A stretch of DNA of 64,000 bases from Prorocentrum cordatum (Eukaryota; Sar; Dinophyceae; Prorocentrales; Prorocentraceae): NCBI GenBank assembly GCA_963575745.1, contig CAUYUJ010011270.1:248001-312000 (forward strand). The letters run 5' to 3'. Positions 29,546 to 40,400 of this stretch are shown one piece after another. The position numbers were made by a program, and so were the translations under genes. Positions within the stretch are counted from its first letter, which is position 1; the number at the start of each line of letters is the position of its first letter. Under the pieces are notes generated by a model. That model worked only from the letters and a program-made list of their open reading frames with translations, searched no databases and was not told the origin of the DNA.

Positions 29546-30985
29546 TTAAACCCTCCTCGCCGCCGCCCTCGAGACTGGGAACGGGGCCGCTCCCCAGCGG
29601 CAGCCAGTCTGGGGTTCCCGCCCCGCTCTGAGGCGCTCGAGGGCGCGGCGGGCCGGGCGAGCCGCATCACGGCCCTTGCTGGCCAGCGGGACGCCGAGGT
29701 CGGCCAGGAACTTTGCTTGGCGACTCCCGTGGGCCCCGCCTGTTCGACAAAACACGATGCAGCCACCCGTCTGGTGGCCGCGCCAGGCCACTGCTTGCAC
29801 GGCGGCGGCGTTCAGGCGGCGGCTCAGCTCACTCAGCTGCTCCTGCCTGGGGTAGACGCCCTCCTTCGCCCTCTGGTCTGCCTCCCTGTTGCCCGCGCAT
29901 GCCTGCCATGGCACCCCTGCCACACAGGCCCTGGCCCACGAAGTGTGCGACGGCAGCCACGTCAACGCGAGGAAGCCAGGGCCGAGGTCGTCGAGCCGCT
30001 GCCAGACCCGTCTCCACAGGTCCGCATACTTGTGGCCTGGGCCGCAGCAGCGTTCACGGCCCGCCTCAAGGTCGTCTTTGATCCCCTTGCAGTCCATGTA
30101 GACCGTGATGGGCGATGGGCCGACCTCCTCCAAAACTTGGCGCAGCGCGTAGAGCTCCGCGTAGCCGATCTCCTGGATGAGGCGGCCGCCGACGGTGTTC
30201 CCGACGTCGTCTACCGCCGCGGCTGCCCATCCCGTGCGCGTCAGGTACGGGGCCTCGGGGTACACCGCGGACCCGTCGATGCAGCTGACACCTTCACGGA
30301 GGCCGTGTCTCGCGCTGCCTGCGCGATGGCAGAGCTCGTCCATGCCTGGGGGCGGGGCTTGGTCCAGCCCGTGGTGGACAAGGCCCCTGACCAGGCCCAG
30401 GTCGTCCTGCGGCGCCCTCCTGCCTGCGTCGGCGGTCTCCTGGAAACCCAGGTCGCGCGCCCAGCAGGCGATGGCGGGGCATGCGACCAGCCTGTGGTGC
30501 GCCGTGCCTGGTGCTTCTCCGCACCACTGGCGCAGCGGGCTGAGCTCTACCCTCTCAACGTACAGGTCGGACTGCGTGACGAGCCCTCCTGCCATATGTG
30601 CCTCTCCCAGCGCTGCCTCCTGCACCTTGCCTGCACGCCGCATGCCCGCCAATGCCGCCCTACCTGGCTCCAGGCTCCGGGCGGCCCTGGAGATGTTCGA
30701 ACCCCGAACCCCTCGTGGCTCGCAATCTTCAGCATGAGGTGACGGTGGACCCCATTCTCGACCAGGCTGGCTACCATCCGCGGGCTGAGCAGCTGCAAGT
30801 CGATGATCTGCCCGCGGCCGTCCCTCCAGCAGTGCCAATTCAAAAGCTCCCAACCGATGCGCTCCAGCGAGAGGCGGACCACCCCAGCTGGCCCAGTGAC
30901 CTCGCCCCAGTCGTCTGGTCTGCGCTCCAGCACCCGCTTGAAGACCGCAGGGGGCCGCGCGCCCAGGAAGACGGCTCGCGCCCAA
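29546..30985 (-). pseudogene. LINE RNase HI domain
   Basis: RNase H type I, which removes RNA from RNA-DNA hybrids. The catalytic set D-E-D-D is visible in order: SCIDGSAVYPEAP, EIGYAELYALRQVLEE, ITVYMDCKGIKDDLEAG and AGNREADQRAKEG, with LTWLPSHTSWA between the last two. The frame is open from about 30,985 and connects to the upstream RT frame by a one-base change between 30,600 and 30,750. All catalytic residues remain, but the enzyme has no intact start of its own. Confidence 0.8.
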
Positions 30986-33213
30986 GCCCTCAGCGGTAGG
31001 ACGTGCGCCGCGTAGGCGGGGTCGTGCTTCCAGTCCTTGCCCTCCTGCAGGGCCAAGACGACCGTCCTGGATCCCTGGCCGATCTCGCCCGAAGTGGCCC
31101 TGCCGTTGATTGCTCGGGCTCGCTGCAGGGTCTTCTTGGGTACTCCACCGACCCTCGCTCCGTAGAGGGTTGACGCCAGCCCTCCTGTCCTGAAAACCTT
31201 GGAGCGCCTCTTGGCCCCCGCCTTGCGCAAGGCCCTGTACCGCCCAGCCCTCTGGCTCAGGCGATCGATCCTCTGCCGTAGCACCCTCCCCGAGGCCGAC
31301 CTCGCCTTAGCGAAGTCCACGTCGAGGTTCTTCATGGCCTTCACGCGTGTGAACCTCCATCGTCTGAGCCTGTGGGCGACCCGCTTGGCGATGTCGGAGT
31401 CTGTGCCCAGAACCTGGCCCTTCGCCCAGGAGATGACGAAGCCGATGGCCTCCAGGTCCAAGCAGAGGGCGCGGGTGGCCCAGACCAGAAATTGCTCCAG
31501 CTGCGCTCGCTTGGCGTAGACCGCCACCGTGATGTCGTCGACCGACCAATATGGACGCACCCTCTGCCAGGCCGCCAGCATCGCGTCCAAAGGCTCGACC
31601 AGCATCACGCGGAGCAGCGTCGTGGCGAAGGAGCAACCCACCAGCAGTGACAGGAAATTAAGGCCGATGTCGCCAACCAGGTCCTGCGCAGCCAGCTTGC
31701 CTATCTTGGCCTGCACCCGCGCCAGCACGCCCAGCTCCCTCGAGACGAGGTGCGGCGCCCGCAAGCGGCGCCTGCTGGCCAGCATCTCCCAAAGCAGCGC
31801 CGCGATCCTGTGCCAGGTGCGCGCCTGCGGGGAGCCGCGGGCGCGCGTCCTCCGCCTGCTGGCGCTGATGGTGCCCTCCTGGACGCGGGCGGACTCGCCG
31901 CGGCCCGCGCACTTCATCAGGTCCTCCTGCTCCATGTCGAAAAAGCCGCCCAAGTCCTCCTCCATCAGCGCCGCGAAGCTGGCGTAGAGCTCGTCCAGCG
32001 TCCGAGGCCAGCTGCCCGTGGCCCGCGGGGGCCCGAACCCCGCAGCAGGGCCTAGCCGCTCGACCTTGGCCACGCACTCGACCGCCTCCTCGTCAGAGTG
32101 CCTCTGGCCTGCGCCGCTGACCTGCCCTGCAGGCTCAGTCTCGCTCTCCGTGGCGGCGCACGGGGGCAAGTCCAGCACGTCGCCCTTCAGGGGATGGACG
32201 GCCACTGTCCAGTCCTCGTCGTAGCACGCGCGAACTCCTCGCAGCGCCTCGGCCGACACTGACGGTGGCATCAGGGCGGGTGGCCCTAGACCGCTCGGCA
32301 ATGTCTCATGGCCGTCGGAGCTCGCCACGCGAGCAGGGCAATTTATCGCAGGCTGCCCCCAACTGCCAGTCCCAGGACTTGGATCCTGGGGGGCCGCTCC
32401 CGACGGGGCTGGCCCCCCAGGATCGCGCCTCTCGCCGCCTCCCTGGTCGAAGGACTCGTCCAGCACGGCGGCCTCGACGTTCTCGGGACCGATGATGTAC
32501 GGGGCCTGCGCCGCCTCGAGGTACTGTCCCAACTGCGCGAGCAGCACCCTGCTCTCGGGGTCCAGGCCGCTGGTGGTCGCCACCAGGTAGACCGAGACCG
32601 CCAGGAAACCTCCTGGCGCCACGCCCGTCTCCTGCCCGAAGAGGATGTCGCCCTGCGCCTCTTCCTGCAGCCAGCGTCGCGCGCTCGCCCTGGAGGTCGT
32701 GTTGGCAGAGACCAGCCTCCAGAGTGAGCCCTCGCGGGGCGCCCTGGCCCTGCGGTTCGCAACTGCCGCCCCCGCGCCCTCGGGCGCCTCAGTGGGCCTG
32801 GTCCTCGCTCTTCTCTGCTGCCCCTGCCGCGCCTTTGCCTGCAGCGGAGCCCGCTGGGAGGCGCAGGCGCTTGGGCAAGGAGCAGCCGTGCGACTCGAGG
32901 AAACGCTCGACCTCGGCTCGTTTGGCCCCATCAAGAGCCTCCACTCGGGCGTCGAAGTCATCGCCCTCCTCCTGCATGGCGTCCCTTCCCGCGGCTGCTG
33001 GTGACCCGCCCTCGCGGTCGGGAGGGCGCCCAGCAGGAGCAGCAGCCGCAGCAGGCGCCCCAGAGGGTGGGGCCTCCGCCGCCCGCTTGGCCGCCTCAAT
33101 GCGGGCCTTGCTCGCGGCGGCAAGCTTTGAGAAGAGCTCGATGGCCAGGGTAACCTGGACGGCCTCCTCGCCCTCGAAATGATGCTTGAGCTCGGCGGCG
33201 TACCTCGCTCCAA
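30547..33213 (-). pseudogene. LINE endonuclease and reverse transcriptase, internally deleted
   Basis: Long open frame with two recognisable blocks. The first is the beginning of an exonuclease-endonuclease-phosphatase fold (WRLVSANTTS, then GDILFGQETGV with the catalytic Glu), which jumps to YIIGPENVEA where the family has iiGGDfN; the middle is shortened and the Asp is lost. The second is the RT palm: VGCSFATTLLRVMLVEPLDA, then RPYWSVDDITVAVYAKRAQL with the Asp-Asp pair near 31,534-31,539, GFVISWAKGQVLGT and the thumb. The RT fingers that should precede VGCSFATT are absent, so the polymerase cannot be active. The frame is GC-rich, which helps keep it open. Confidence 0.7.
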
Positions 33214-33317
33214 GGGTGGCTTGGGCCAGCCTGTCGACGTCCTGCGCGCGCTGGTCGAGCTGTGCCTCGGGCGGGAGGCCCGCCTGCTCCACCCTCCTGG
33301 CGCGCTCGAGATGCAAT
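32789..33317 (-). pseudogene. LINE upstream helical segment
   Basis: Sense reading LERARRVEQAGLPPEAQLDQ to HFEGEEAVQVTLAIELFSKL and onward is Ala/Glu-rich and predicted helical, in the position of a LINE ORF1 end or ORF2 leader. It ends in a stop at 32,789 while the endonuclease continues one frame over, so a frameshift joins them. No domain is named. Confidence 0.4.
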
Positions 33318-33324
33318 AACAACT

Positions 33325-34470
33325 TGCGTGGAACCCCTTCTCGGGCCCATCTTGGGGCTCTCTTGGGCCGCCTTTGGAGCCTCTTGGGGCGTCCTGGGTC
33401 TCTCGTGGAGGCTTCTTGGAGCTCTCTTGGCGCCTCCTGGAGCCTCTTGGGGCCGAAAGCTCGGAATTCTACAGTGGCTTTCTCCCTCTGGGACCCCTCT
33501 CGGGCACGCCTTGGGGCTCTCTTAAGCCATTTTGGAGTCCAATTTTGCCGTCCTGGGCGCCTCGTGAACCGTCTTGGAACTCTCTTGGGGGCCACCTAGG
33601 CCGTCTTGGGAGCCTCTTTGGACGTGTTGGACGCGGTGAAAACCCAACAGGCGACCATGCGAAAAGTATACGTTTCCCCATAGGAATGGGACAATTTTTG
33701 CTTCTTGGACCTCTCTTGGGGTGCCTCTCGGAACGTCTTGGGCTGATTTTGGAAGCCTTTTGGCGCCTCTGGGCGGCGTTTTGGCGCCTCCTGGGATGTG
33801 TTGGGCCGGAAGCTCGGAATTCGAGAGTGGTTTTCTCCTTCTGGGACCCCTCTCGAAGTCGTTTTGGGATTCTCTTGGGCCGTCTTGGGGCCGTCCTGAG
33901 CCACTCGTGCGCAGCCTTGGAGCGCTCCCGGAGGCCTCCTAGGCCGTCTTGGAGGCCTCTTGGGCCGTCTTGGACGCGGTGAAAGCCCAAGATGCGAACA
34001 TGCGAAAAATATACGTTTTCCCATAGGAATGGCACGATTTTTGTTTCTTGGACCTCTCTTGGGGTGCCTCTCGGAACGTCTTGGGGTGCTTTTGGGAGCC
34101 TTTTGGCGCCTCTTGGCGGCATTTTGGCGCCTCCTGGAGCCTCTTGGGCCGGAAGCTCGGAATTCGAGGTTGGCTTTCTCCGTCTGGGACCCCTCTCGAA
34201 CTCGTCTTGGGGCTCTCTTCGGCCGTCTTGGGGCCGTCCTGGGCCACTCGTGCGCAGCCTTGGAGCGCTCCCGGAGGCCTCGTAGACCGTCTTGGGCGCC
34301 TCTTGGGCCGTCTTGGACGCGGTGAAAGCCCAAGAGGCGAACATGCGAAAAATATACGTTTTCCCATAGGAATGGCACGATTTTTGCTTCTTGGGCCTCT
34401 CTTGGGCTGCCTCTCGGAGCGTCTTGGAGGTTTCTGGGACCTTCTTGGTGTCATGACAGGCGTCTTGGAA
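33325..34470. repeat. 343-bp tandem repeat, three copies
   Basis: The marker ACGCGGTGAA starts at 33,631, 33,974 and 34,317, exactly 343 apart each time. Each unit has a less repetitive core (GCGAAAA-TATACGTTT-CCCATAGGAATGG) and a flank of degenerate CTTGGGGCC repeats with GGAAGCTCGGAATTC. Frames on the minus strand are open across several units but repeat the same sequence and are not genes. Confidence 0.9.
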
Positions 34471-34617
34471 GGCATCTGGAGCCATCGGAGCGCGTTCCGA
34501 AGCCGCCTGCGAACGATCTTGGACGGCGTCCGGCGGTTCGACGAGCCTCCGGGCCCCCCAGGGCCCACATTTGCGGTCGGGGTCCCGGCCCCGGGCCCCC
34601 GGACCCGGTGCGCCGTT

Positions 34618-34635
34618 ATGTGTATATATATATAT

Positions 34636-34699
<64 letters not shown>

Positions 34700-34739
34700 T
34701 AGAACCATCGCGCGCGCTTCGCGCGCGCGATGGTTCTAG
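34618..34739. repeat. (TA)n microsatellite plus perfect CTAGAACC hairpin
   Basis: TA/CA repeats (34,619-34,698) run into a perfect 41-base palindrome (34,699-34,739): 19-base arms beginning CTAGAACCATCG around a TTC loop. It is the best-preserved member of the family and shows what the ancestral hairpin looked like. Confidence 0.95.
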
Positions 34740-35560
34740 CCCAGGCTGGGGGGGTGCTGGACGATCTTGGACAACGCTATCAAGCACAGGCGCGCGACGG
34801 CATCTGAGGAGCTTCTAGGGTGTTCCGCATGCTTCGTCAACTGGCTGTTGGAGGCACCTCTTGGGTGCCCCTTGGAGGCCACCTGGGAGCCTCGAGAGCC
34901 GTCGGAAGGCTGACTTGGGCTGCTCGGGAGCGTCTTGGGCCATCCTTTCGCATTCTGGGGGCTCCTAGGGGGCGTCTTGGGCCCTCCTGGAGCGCTGTGG
35001 AGGCTGCCCAGAAAGGCTGGGGCAGCAGTGCCGGGAGCGTCCCCGAGATGTGGCCATATCTTTTCAGCGCGTTCCAGGAGCATCTTCCCGGAACGCGCTC
35101 GTGGCAGGGCGCCCACGTCCGAGGACGTTGGCATGGGAAACCGCAGCGCGTGATCATTCCAGCGCGTTCCGGCGAAGACCGTCCGGAACGCGCTTGGGCA
35201 AGCGCTGGGTTTGAGGAAGGCGAGTGGGAACCGTTCAGGCAGTTTGGGATGCTCGGGGCAAGAGGCGGAAGCCATGATCAGAAGACATGCGGTCTTCCTG
35301 GAGCCGTCTTGCAGAAAACAGAAGAAAAATGAGACCCTGCAGTCGTTCCTGGAGCCGTCTTGGAGCCCTCTTGGGCTGCCCTGGAGCCTGTTGGAGCCCT
35401 CTGCGGAATGGTCTTGGAGCCCGCGCCGAGGATCTGGAAAATGTCCGGGACCATCGCGGCGGCCTCCGAAGCCCGGGACGCCGAAACCCCGTGAAAACAC
35501 AGCGACAATGAGCCCTGGTACTCGCATGGAGGGTCGGGCAGCTGTTTTCGGGCCCCTGGG

Positions 35561-35601
35561 TTAGAACCATCGCGCGCGCTTCGCGCGCGCTCAGGTTCTA
35601 G
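35561..35601. repeat. CTAGAACC-family hairpin at the edge of module D
   Basis: TTAGAACCATCG...CAGGTTCTAG around GCGCGCGC-TTC-GCGCGCGC. Preceded by GGGCCCCTGGG and not by a microsatellite, as at 49,948. Confidence 0.85.
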
Positions 35602-36565
35602 CCCAGGCCGGGGGGGCGCTGGACGATCTTGGACCACGCTATCAAGCACAAGCGCGCGACGGCATCTGAGGAGCTTCTAGGGTGTTCCGCGTGCTTCGTC
35701 AACTGGCTGTTGGAGGCACCTCTTGGGTGCCTCTTGGGGGGGCGTCTGAGGGTCCCTTGGGGGCATCGGTTCTGCAATCTTAAGCCGTCATTGGCCGTCT
35801 TGGCTGCGTGGAGGCCCGACTTGAGGCCACCTGCGGCCAGATTGAGGCAATCCGGAAGCCTCCCGGGAGCCTCCTGGAAGCAGTTTTGATGCATTTGGGG
35901 CACTCTTGGGCTATTTTAAAACCTCTTGGACGTCTCCCAGGGGCCTTTTGGGCCCTCGGGGAGCTTTTGGGGTCCTCGTCGGACCACTTTGGGGCCTCTT
36001 GCAGCCTCCTGTGGGCCTTGTGGGGGGACCGCTCTGCTGTTGGGTCGCGTTCCCCTTCTCGGGCCTCTCTTGGGGCTCTTGGGGCCCTCTCGGGCCGTCT
36101 TGGGCGCCTTAAGCACCGTCTTGGGGCCCTCGCGGGCCGTCTTGGGGCCCTCTTGGAGGCCTCTTCCTTTATGTGGGAGCGGTATTGGACGCCTTTGGGG
36201 CCGTCTTGGAGCATCGGGATGCCGAAAGGCCAAACCAAAAACGTCAAAGCCCAATCGTAAAACAATGAGTTGTGCCTCTTGGGGCCACCTTGGGAGATCT
36301 CTTGGAGCCTCGTCGGCCCTCTTGGGAGCTTCCTGGGGGCCTCTTGGATCCGATTGGGGGCCTCCCTGGACTTCTCGAGAACCTCTCGGGGTAGAAAGCT
36401 CGGATTCTCGGTTCATGTTTCCCTTCTTGGGCCTCTCTTGGGGCCGTCTTGGGGCCCTCTCGGGCCGTCTTGGGCGCCTCAGGCACCGCCTTGGGGCCCT
36501 CGTGGGCCGCCCAGGGCCCTCTTGGAAGCCTCTTCGGGTATCTTGGAGCTGTCTGGGAGGCCTCT

Positions 36566-36627
36566 TCCTCCTCCTCGTCCCCCTCCTCCTCCTCCTCCTC
36601 CTCCTCCTCCTCCTCCTCCTCCTCCCA
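36566..36627. repeat. (TCC)n microsatellite, chain copy II
   Basis: Shorter counterpart of the 27,351 run, followed by the same TTCCGG...CCGGAA inverted repeat (about 36,670-36,695). Confidence 0.85.
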
Positions 36628-36792
36628 CTCCAGCTCTCTCTCTCCTCCTGATCTTCCTCCTCCTGCAGCGTGTTCCGGAAGGCTCCCGCCGGAACATGCT
36701 GTGCACGAGTGCTGTCACTGCTCCCGCCACCGTGCCCTGGGTGGTGAGTCAGAGGCATCATGGGTGTTGGTTTGGATCTCGTGGTTGGCCTG

Positions 36793-36797
36793 TCGGG
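36793..36797. other. target site duplication, left copy (TCGGG)
   Basis: TCGGG before the left LTR, repeated at 46,000-46,004. The uninterrupted chain copies at 27,646 and 53,456 carry a single TCGGG here, which confirms the duplication. Confidence 0.95.
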
Positions 36798-36978
36798 TGT
36801 GATCTATGGATATCGCTGATATCGTTTGTCGAGGAATCGCGCGGCGAAGCTCTCTGCGTAGCTCTAAGGCCAAGGGCCCTAGTTCGAAACAAAACGGCAG
36901 CGACAAGGCGGGCGTGAGAGATAGAGCGGGGAAGCAGGGAAGGAGCAGGAAGGGCACGGGGAGTGAGCGGGAATCACA
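36798..36978 (-). repeat. element 2 3' LTR (181 bp)
   Basis: Differs from 45,819-45,999 at three positions (C/A, T/C, G/A), no gaps. Confidence 0.95.
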
Positions 36979-36986
36979 CTCCTCCT
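36979..36986 (-). other. element 2 polypurine tract
   Basis: AGGAGGAG on the minus strand abutting the 3' LTR. Confidence 0.7.
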
Positions 36987-37482
36987 GATTGACGCTCGCG
37001 GCGCCGTCGAGCGACGATCATCGATCGCAGCTCACTTCATTAATCAGAGCGCTCCAAAACAAACACAGACAAACGGCCTTGTCGGCATGCTATCCGGCTG
37101 CCCCAGGGCATTTAACGGGTGCTGCTACACGCACCGGCAAGAAATACATAAATTCTCAAAGCGAACAGCGGCGCGAGTCCGATCGCTATGCGACAAAACT
37201 CAAATAGCGCTATCTTATCAAGATAAAATCTCAATAGTGTGGTCGTCACCACATAAAAGAAAACCTGTGCACACTGAATAAAGCTTCGAACAATGCGGAC
37301 TAGCGTAATCTGCCACAGGATGTGGCGCCAAATGTAAAGAAAACGAGCTGGTAGACAATTCGGACTAACGTAGTCTGCCACACGATGTGGCTCCAAGTGT
37401 AAAGAAAACGAGCTGACAGAGCGATGCGGACTAACGTAATCTGCCACAGGATGTGGCGCCAAATATAGAGCGGCGGCGTGCG
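36987..37482 (-). other. element 2 3' untranslated region with a 65-bp triplication
   Basis: About 500 bases after the Pol stop. It holds three tandem copies of a 65-66-bp unit starting CGGACTA at 37,296, 37,361 and 37,427, each with CTGCCAC-GATGTGG, a short inverted repeat (CCACAgGATGTGG). Confidence 0.8.
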
Positions 37483-40400
37483 TCACGAAATCTTATTTTG
37501 AGCTTTCGCCTTGCCGGGCAGTCCTTGTAGCTGCCTCCATCTATTCTGTAAATCCCAGCGCAGACTATTGTGCATCCTCGAAAAATCTGGCTCATGGGTC
37601 ATATGATTCCTGCGAAGCCATGACGCATGCTTCCTGCACGTCCTGCAGGTGATGTAGACACTATGTGTGTTGTGTCCCACACGTATGTTGTGCTCGGCGG
37701 CCATGCATGCGTTCATCTCTGATGGCGAAACCGTTGGCGTCGATCCGTTCCACGAAACCACACTGGCTGACGAGGAACTGTGAACCGTCATCAGGGATGA
37801 TGGCGCCGAGCTCGCTCCCTGCGCGAAGCTGTCCGGTGATGGGGGCGGTGCGGCTGGCGCTGCCGATCCGCTTGCTGATGATGAACTCTGGGCTGCGACG
37901 GCAATCATCGGCGGCTCCATGTAGACATCTCCGTCGACGTCTTCGGGAATGGTAGGCTGTACGTTGTTACGACGTCCAAGGTATCGTCCATCCCATCCTG
38001 GATATACTCCGGGCAAGGGAGTGTCCGCGTGCCCGGTGTGGTCGGCCTTGGACCCATTGCTGGTGTTGTTTATGGTCCCGATCTGGATGGGGTTGGGATC
38101 GCCTGGCCCAGATATCTCCTTTCGCACCACAAACCACAGCGCTGCGAACAATGTAAATCCAATCATGATCCCACTGAGCATCGCAATTAATGTCATGTAG
38201 TAGATCCAATGTGACATCGGCACTTGCCATTCCTGTGGGGGATGCTGTGCCTTCACGCGTCCGAGACATGTCATCAGCACTGAGGCAAGCATGGCGGCGT
38301 GCGGTTGCCTAGTGCCAAAGTTGCACTTCTTGGCCCCGAAGAAAGCGAGGAGCACTCCGGTCTCCATGATCTTGGTGAGCGCGTCGGCGACCATACTCCA
38401 CGTAGGTATCCACGAGAGCTTCAGCTGGCTGTTTGGGTGCACCGTCTCCTTGATCATTGATGCCGCGATGCGGAACCGCTTGTCCGTGGATTGACCCACG
38501 TCAGACTTGATGTGCGTCACCAGGCCATTGCTGTCGCTATAGATCTCCCCGGATCGTTTGGTGCTGAGGTCGTCGATCTGCTTGAGCGTCTTCTTCGGGT
38601 TGTAGGCCTCCGTAAGTAGCTGGCCGAACCACGTGCTCGACTCGGCGCCCTCCAGAGTGGCGTAGCCCTCGGCGGCCAGCGTCGACTTCACGGATCGCTT
38701 GACCGTGCCCGAATGCCAGGCCACAGGCAGGCACAAGTCACATCGTCCAGCCACGACGTCCCGTGGCTTGTGGGTTAGCCCGATCGCCATGCCCCACTGG
38801 CTCTTCACCCCGTCCACATTGGCGAAGGCCGCGTCGCTGAAACAGACGATGGTGCAAGTGCGCAGGTCGATGATGTTGCGCTTGATGACTATGGCGAAAT
38901 CGGCTGACCCGTGCACGTAAGCGACGGTCTTGTTCAGCGTCTTGGCGTCGGCCACGGTGGCGGTGTTGGTGCGGCGAGCCGCAAGGCTCACCGGGCAGGC
39001 GATGTCCACTCGCGTCTGTACTGCGAGCCAAAGCAGTTGGCCGAGTGTGTGGCGATATCCTGAGACCTCCGAAGTGGTAAGACGATCCTCTGGTGATCGT
39101 CCGCGTTGGGCGTTGAGTTCAATGAAATCCACCTGGGCGGCGGCCGTCGCCTGGGTAATGCGGAACTCTTCGTTGGTCTTGTTGATTGTCCGGCCGCAGT
39201 ACTTGATGATGCCCTCTACCTTCTTGAGGTGCAGCCTTTTCTGCAAGGAGCTAATGACTCGCTTCCACTCGCTGGAGCTTCCGCGCTGGGCGATGAGGAA
39301 ATCATCCACATGGGAGTGGATCATAGCAGCGAGCCCTTTGTCGTCGTAGAAGTAGTAAAGGCCCTTCTCGAGCTTGCTCTCGATGAGGCCGTGCTCCTGG
39401 AACACCTTTTGGGCGTAGAGGTACCGCTGGCGTCCGGCATCCCGGGTACCATAGATGGCGCCAGTCGCCATCACGATCTCGCCGGGCAATGTGCCTGGCG
39501 GCGGGTTCTTGGCTGGCATGCGCAGCAATAGCAACCTCTCGATGTTGCCCGACTGCAGGTAAGCCGTCATCGCGTCGTGCGACGTGAGGTCCCAGCCAAG
39601 CTGGGCGGCGGCAGCAAGCGTGAGGTAAAGCGCGTCCCTTGACCCGGTCGGCGCGTCCGTACGGATCTGGGACTTGTCCTCTTGACAGCCCTGGACGACA
39701 AGGCGGGCCTTCATGAGGTTGGCGGCCTTCTGCGTGAGCACCCAGCGGGTACCAACTGGTCGTATTCCAGGGCGTCGCTGGAAGATCTTCTTCAACTCTT
39801 TGGGCGGTAGCTTCTTGTAGGCCCCGAACTCGGTCCACTTGGACCACTCAACCTTCATGGCCATGTCCATGAGCTTCTTGTCCTTGGCGGAGAGCTTGTC
39901 GTACCTAATCTCCTTAGCAGCGGCCTTTCCGGTGAGCATCACCTCCCGGAGTCGGATGGTCGAATGCGAATCGTCGTCGTTGATCTCAAAATAGTTGTCC
40001 AAGTAGAGATCGGTCCTGAATGTGTCTTTCGGCCTCTTGAAGCACTTGGGTAGGTCGTCCTTGAGACTCTCCAAGAACTCCTTGCGCTTAATGGCTTTGC
40101 TGCGGTCGTCTGTTTGATCGTGCCTGTCACGTTCTAGGGCGCGAGGTGCGTCCTCTTGTTGAGCTTGGCGCTGAGCCTTGTTGCCACGTTCTCCTTCAGG
40201 ATGTTGTGGTCTGCGGGCAAAGGCTTCTTTGCGAACTTCCTCCTCCGCGGCCTTGCTCCAGTCGCGTAGACCTTCGGATCCGGAGCTGTCGGCATCCGAT
40301 GAATGTCCATCAGCTTCTGTGCGTCGAGCTCCTGGTGTTGGAAGTCGTGTTCCATCACGTTCTTCAGGCTGTTCGTCATGTACTTCTGGTTGCACGATGG

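Larger units (their letters stand above)
29400..33320 (-). mobile_element. decayed LINE with endonuclease, RT and RNase H
   Basis: Minus-strand non-LTR retrotransposon remnant. In sense order: a helical, Ala/Glu-rich segment (33,317-32,789), a fragment of an APE-type endonuclease (about 32,760-32,460), an incomplete reverse transcriptase (about 31,720-31,250), and an RNase HI domain (about 30,290-29,850), followed by a GGA run. At least two frame changes, plus large losses inside the endonuclease and RT. The 5' edge is a guess, set where the sequence turns into CTTGGGGCC repeats. No target duplication was found by eye. Confidence 0.8.
34740..36792. repeat. non-coding repeat chain, copy II, left part
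   Basis: Same order as copy I, but with an extra module D. A partial D (CCCAGGC...TATCAAGCAC) lies at 34,738-34,860; a full one begins with the hairpin at 35,561 and runs to about 36,045. The chain is cut at 36,797 by element 2 and resumes at 46,005 with GACGTCGTGAAGGCAG. It shows the empty sites for both array units (near 35,307-35,335 and 36,212-36,245). Confidence 0.85.

Noticed and set aside
22847-29766. Poly-arginine, poly-proline, poly-glutamate and poly-serine frames over TCC/GGA and AG runs
   Set aside because: Pure translation of microsatellites in all frames.
37483-38220. Calling the element 2 C-terminal membrane region an env gene
   Set aside because: A single hydrophobic helix in frame with Pol, with no signal peptide, cleavage site or fusion peptide visible.
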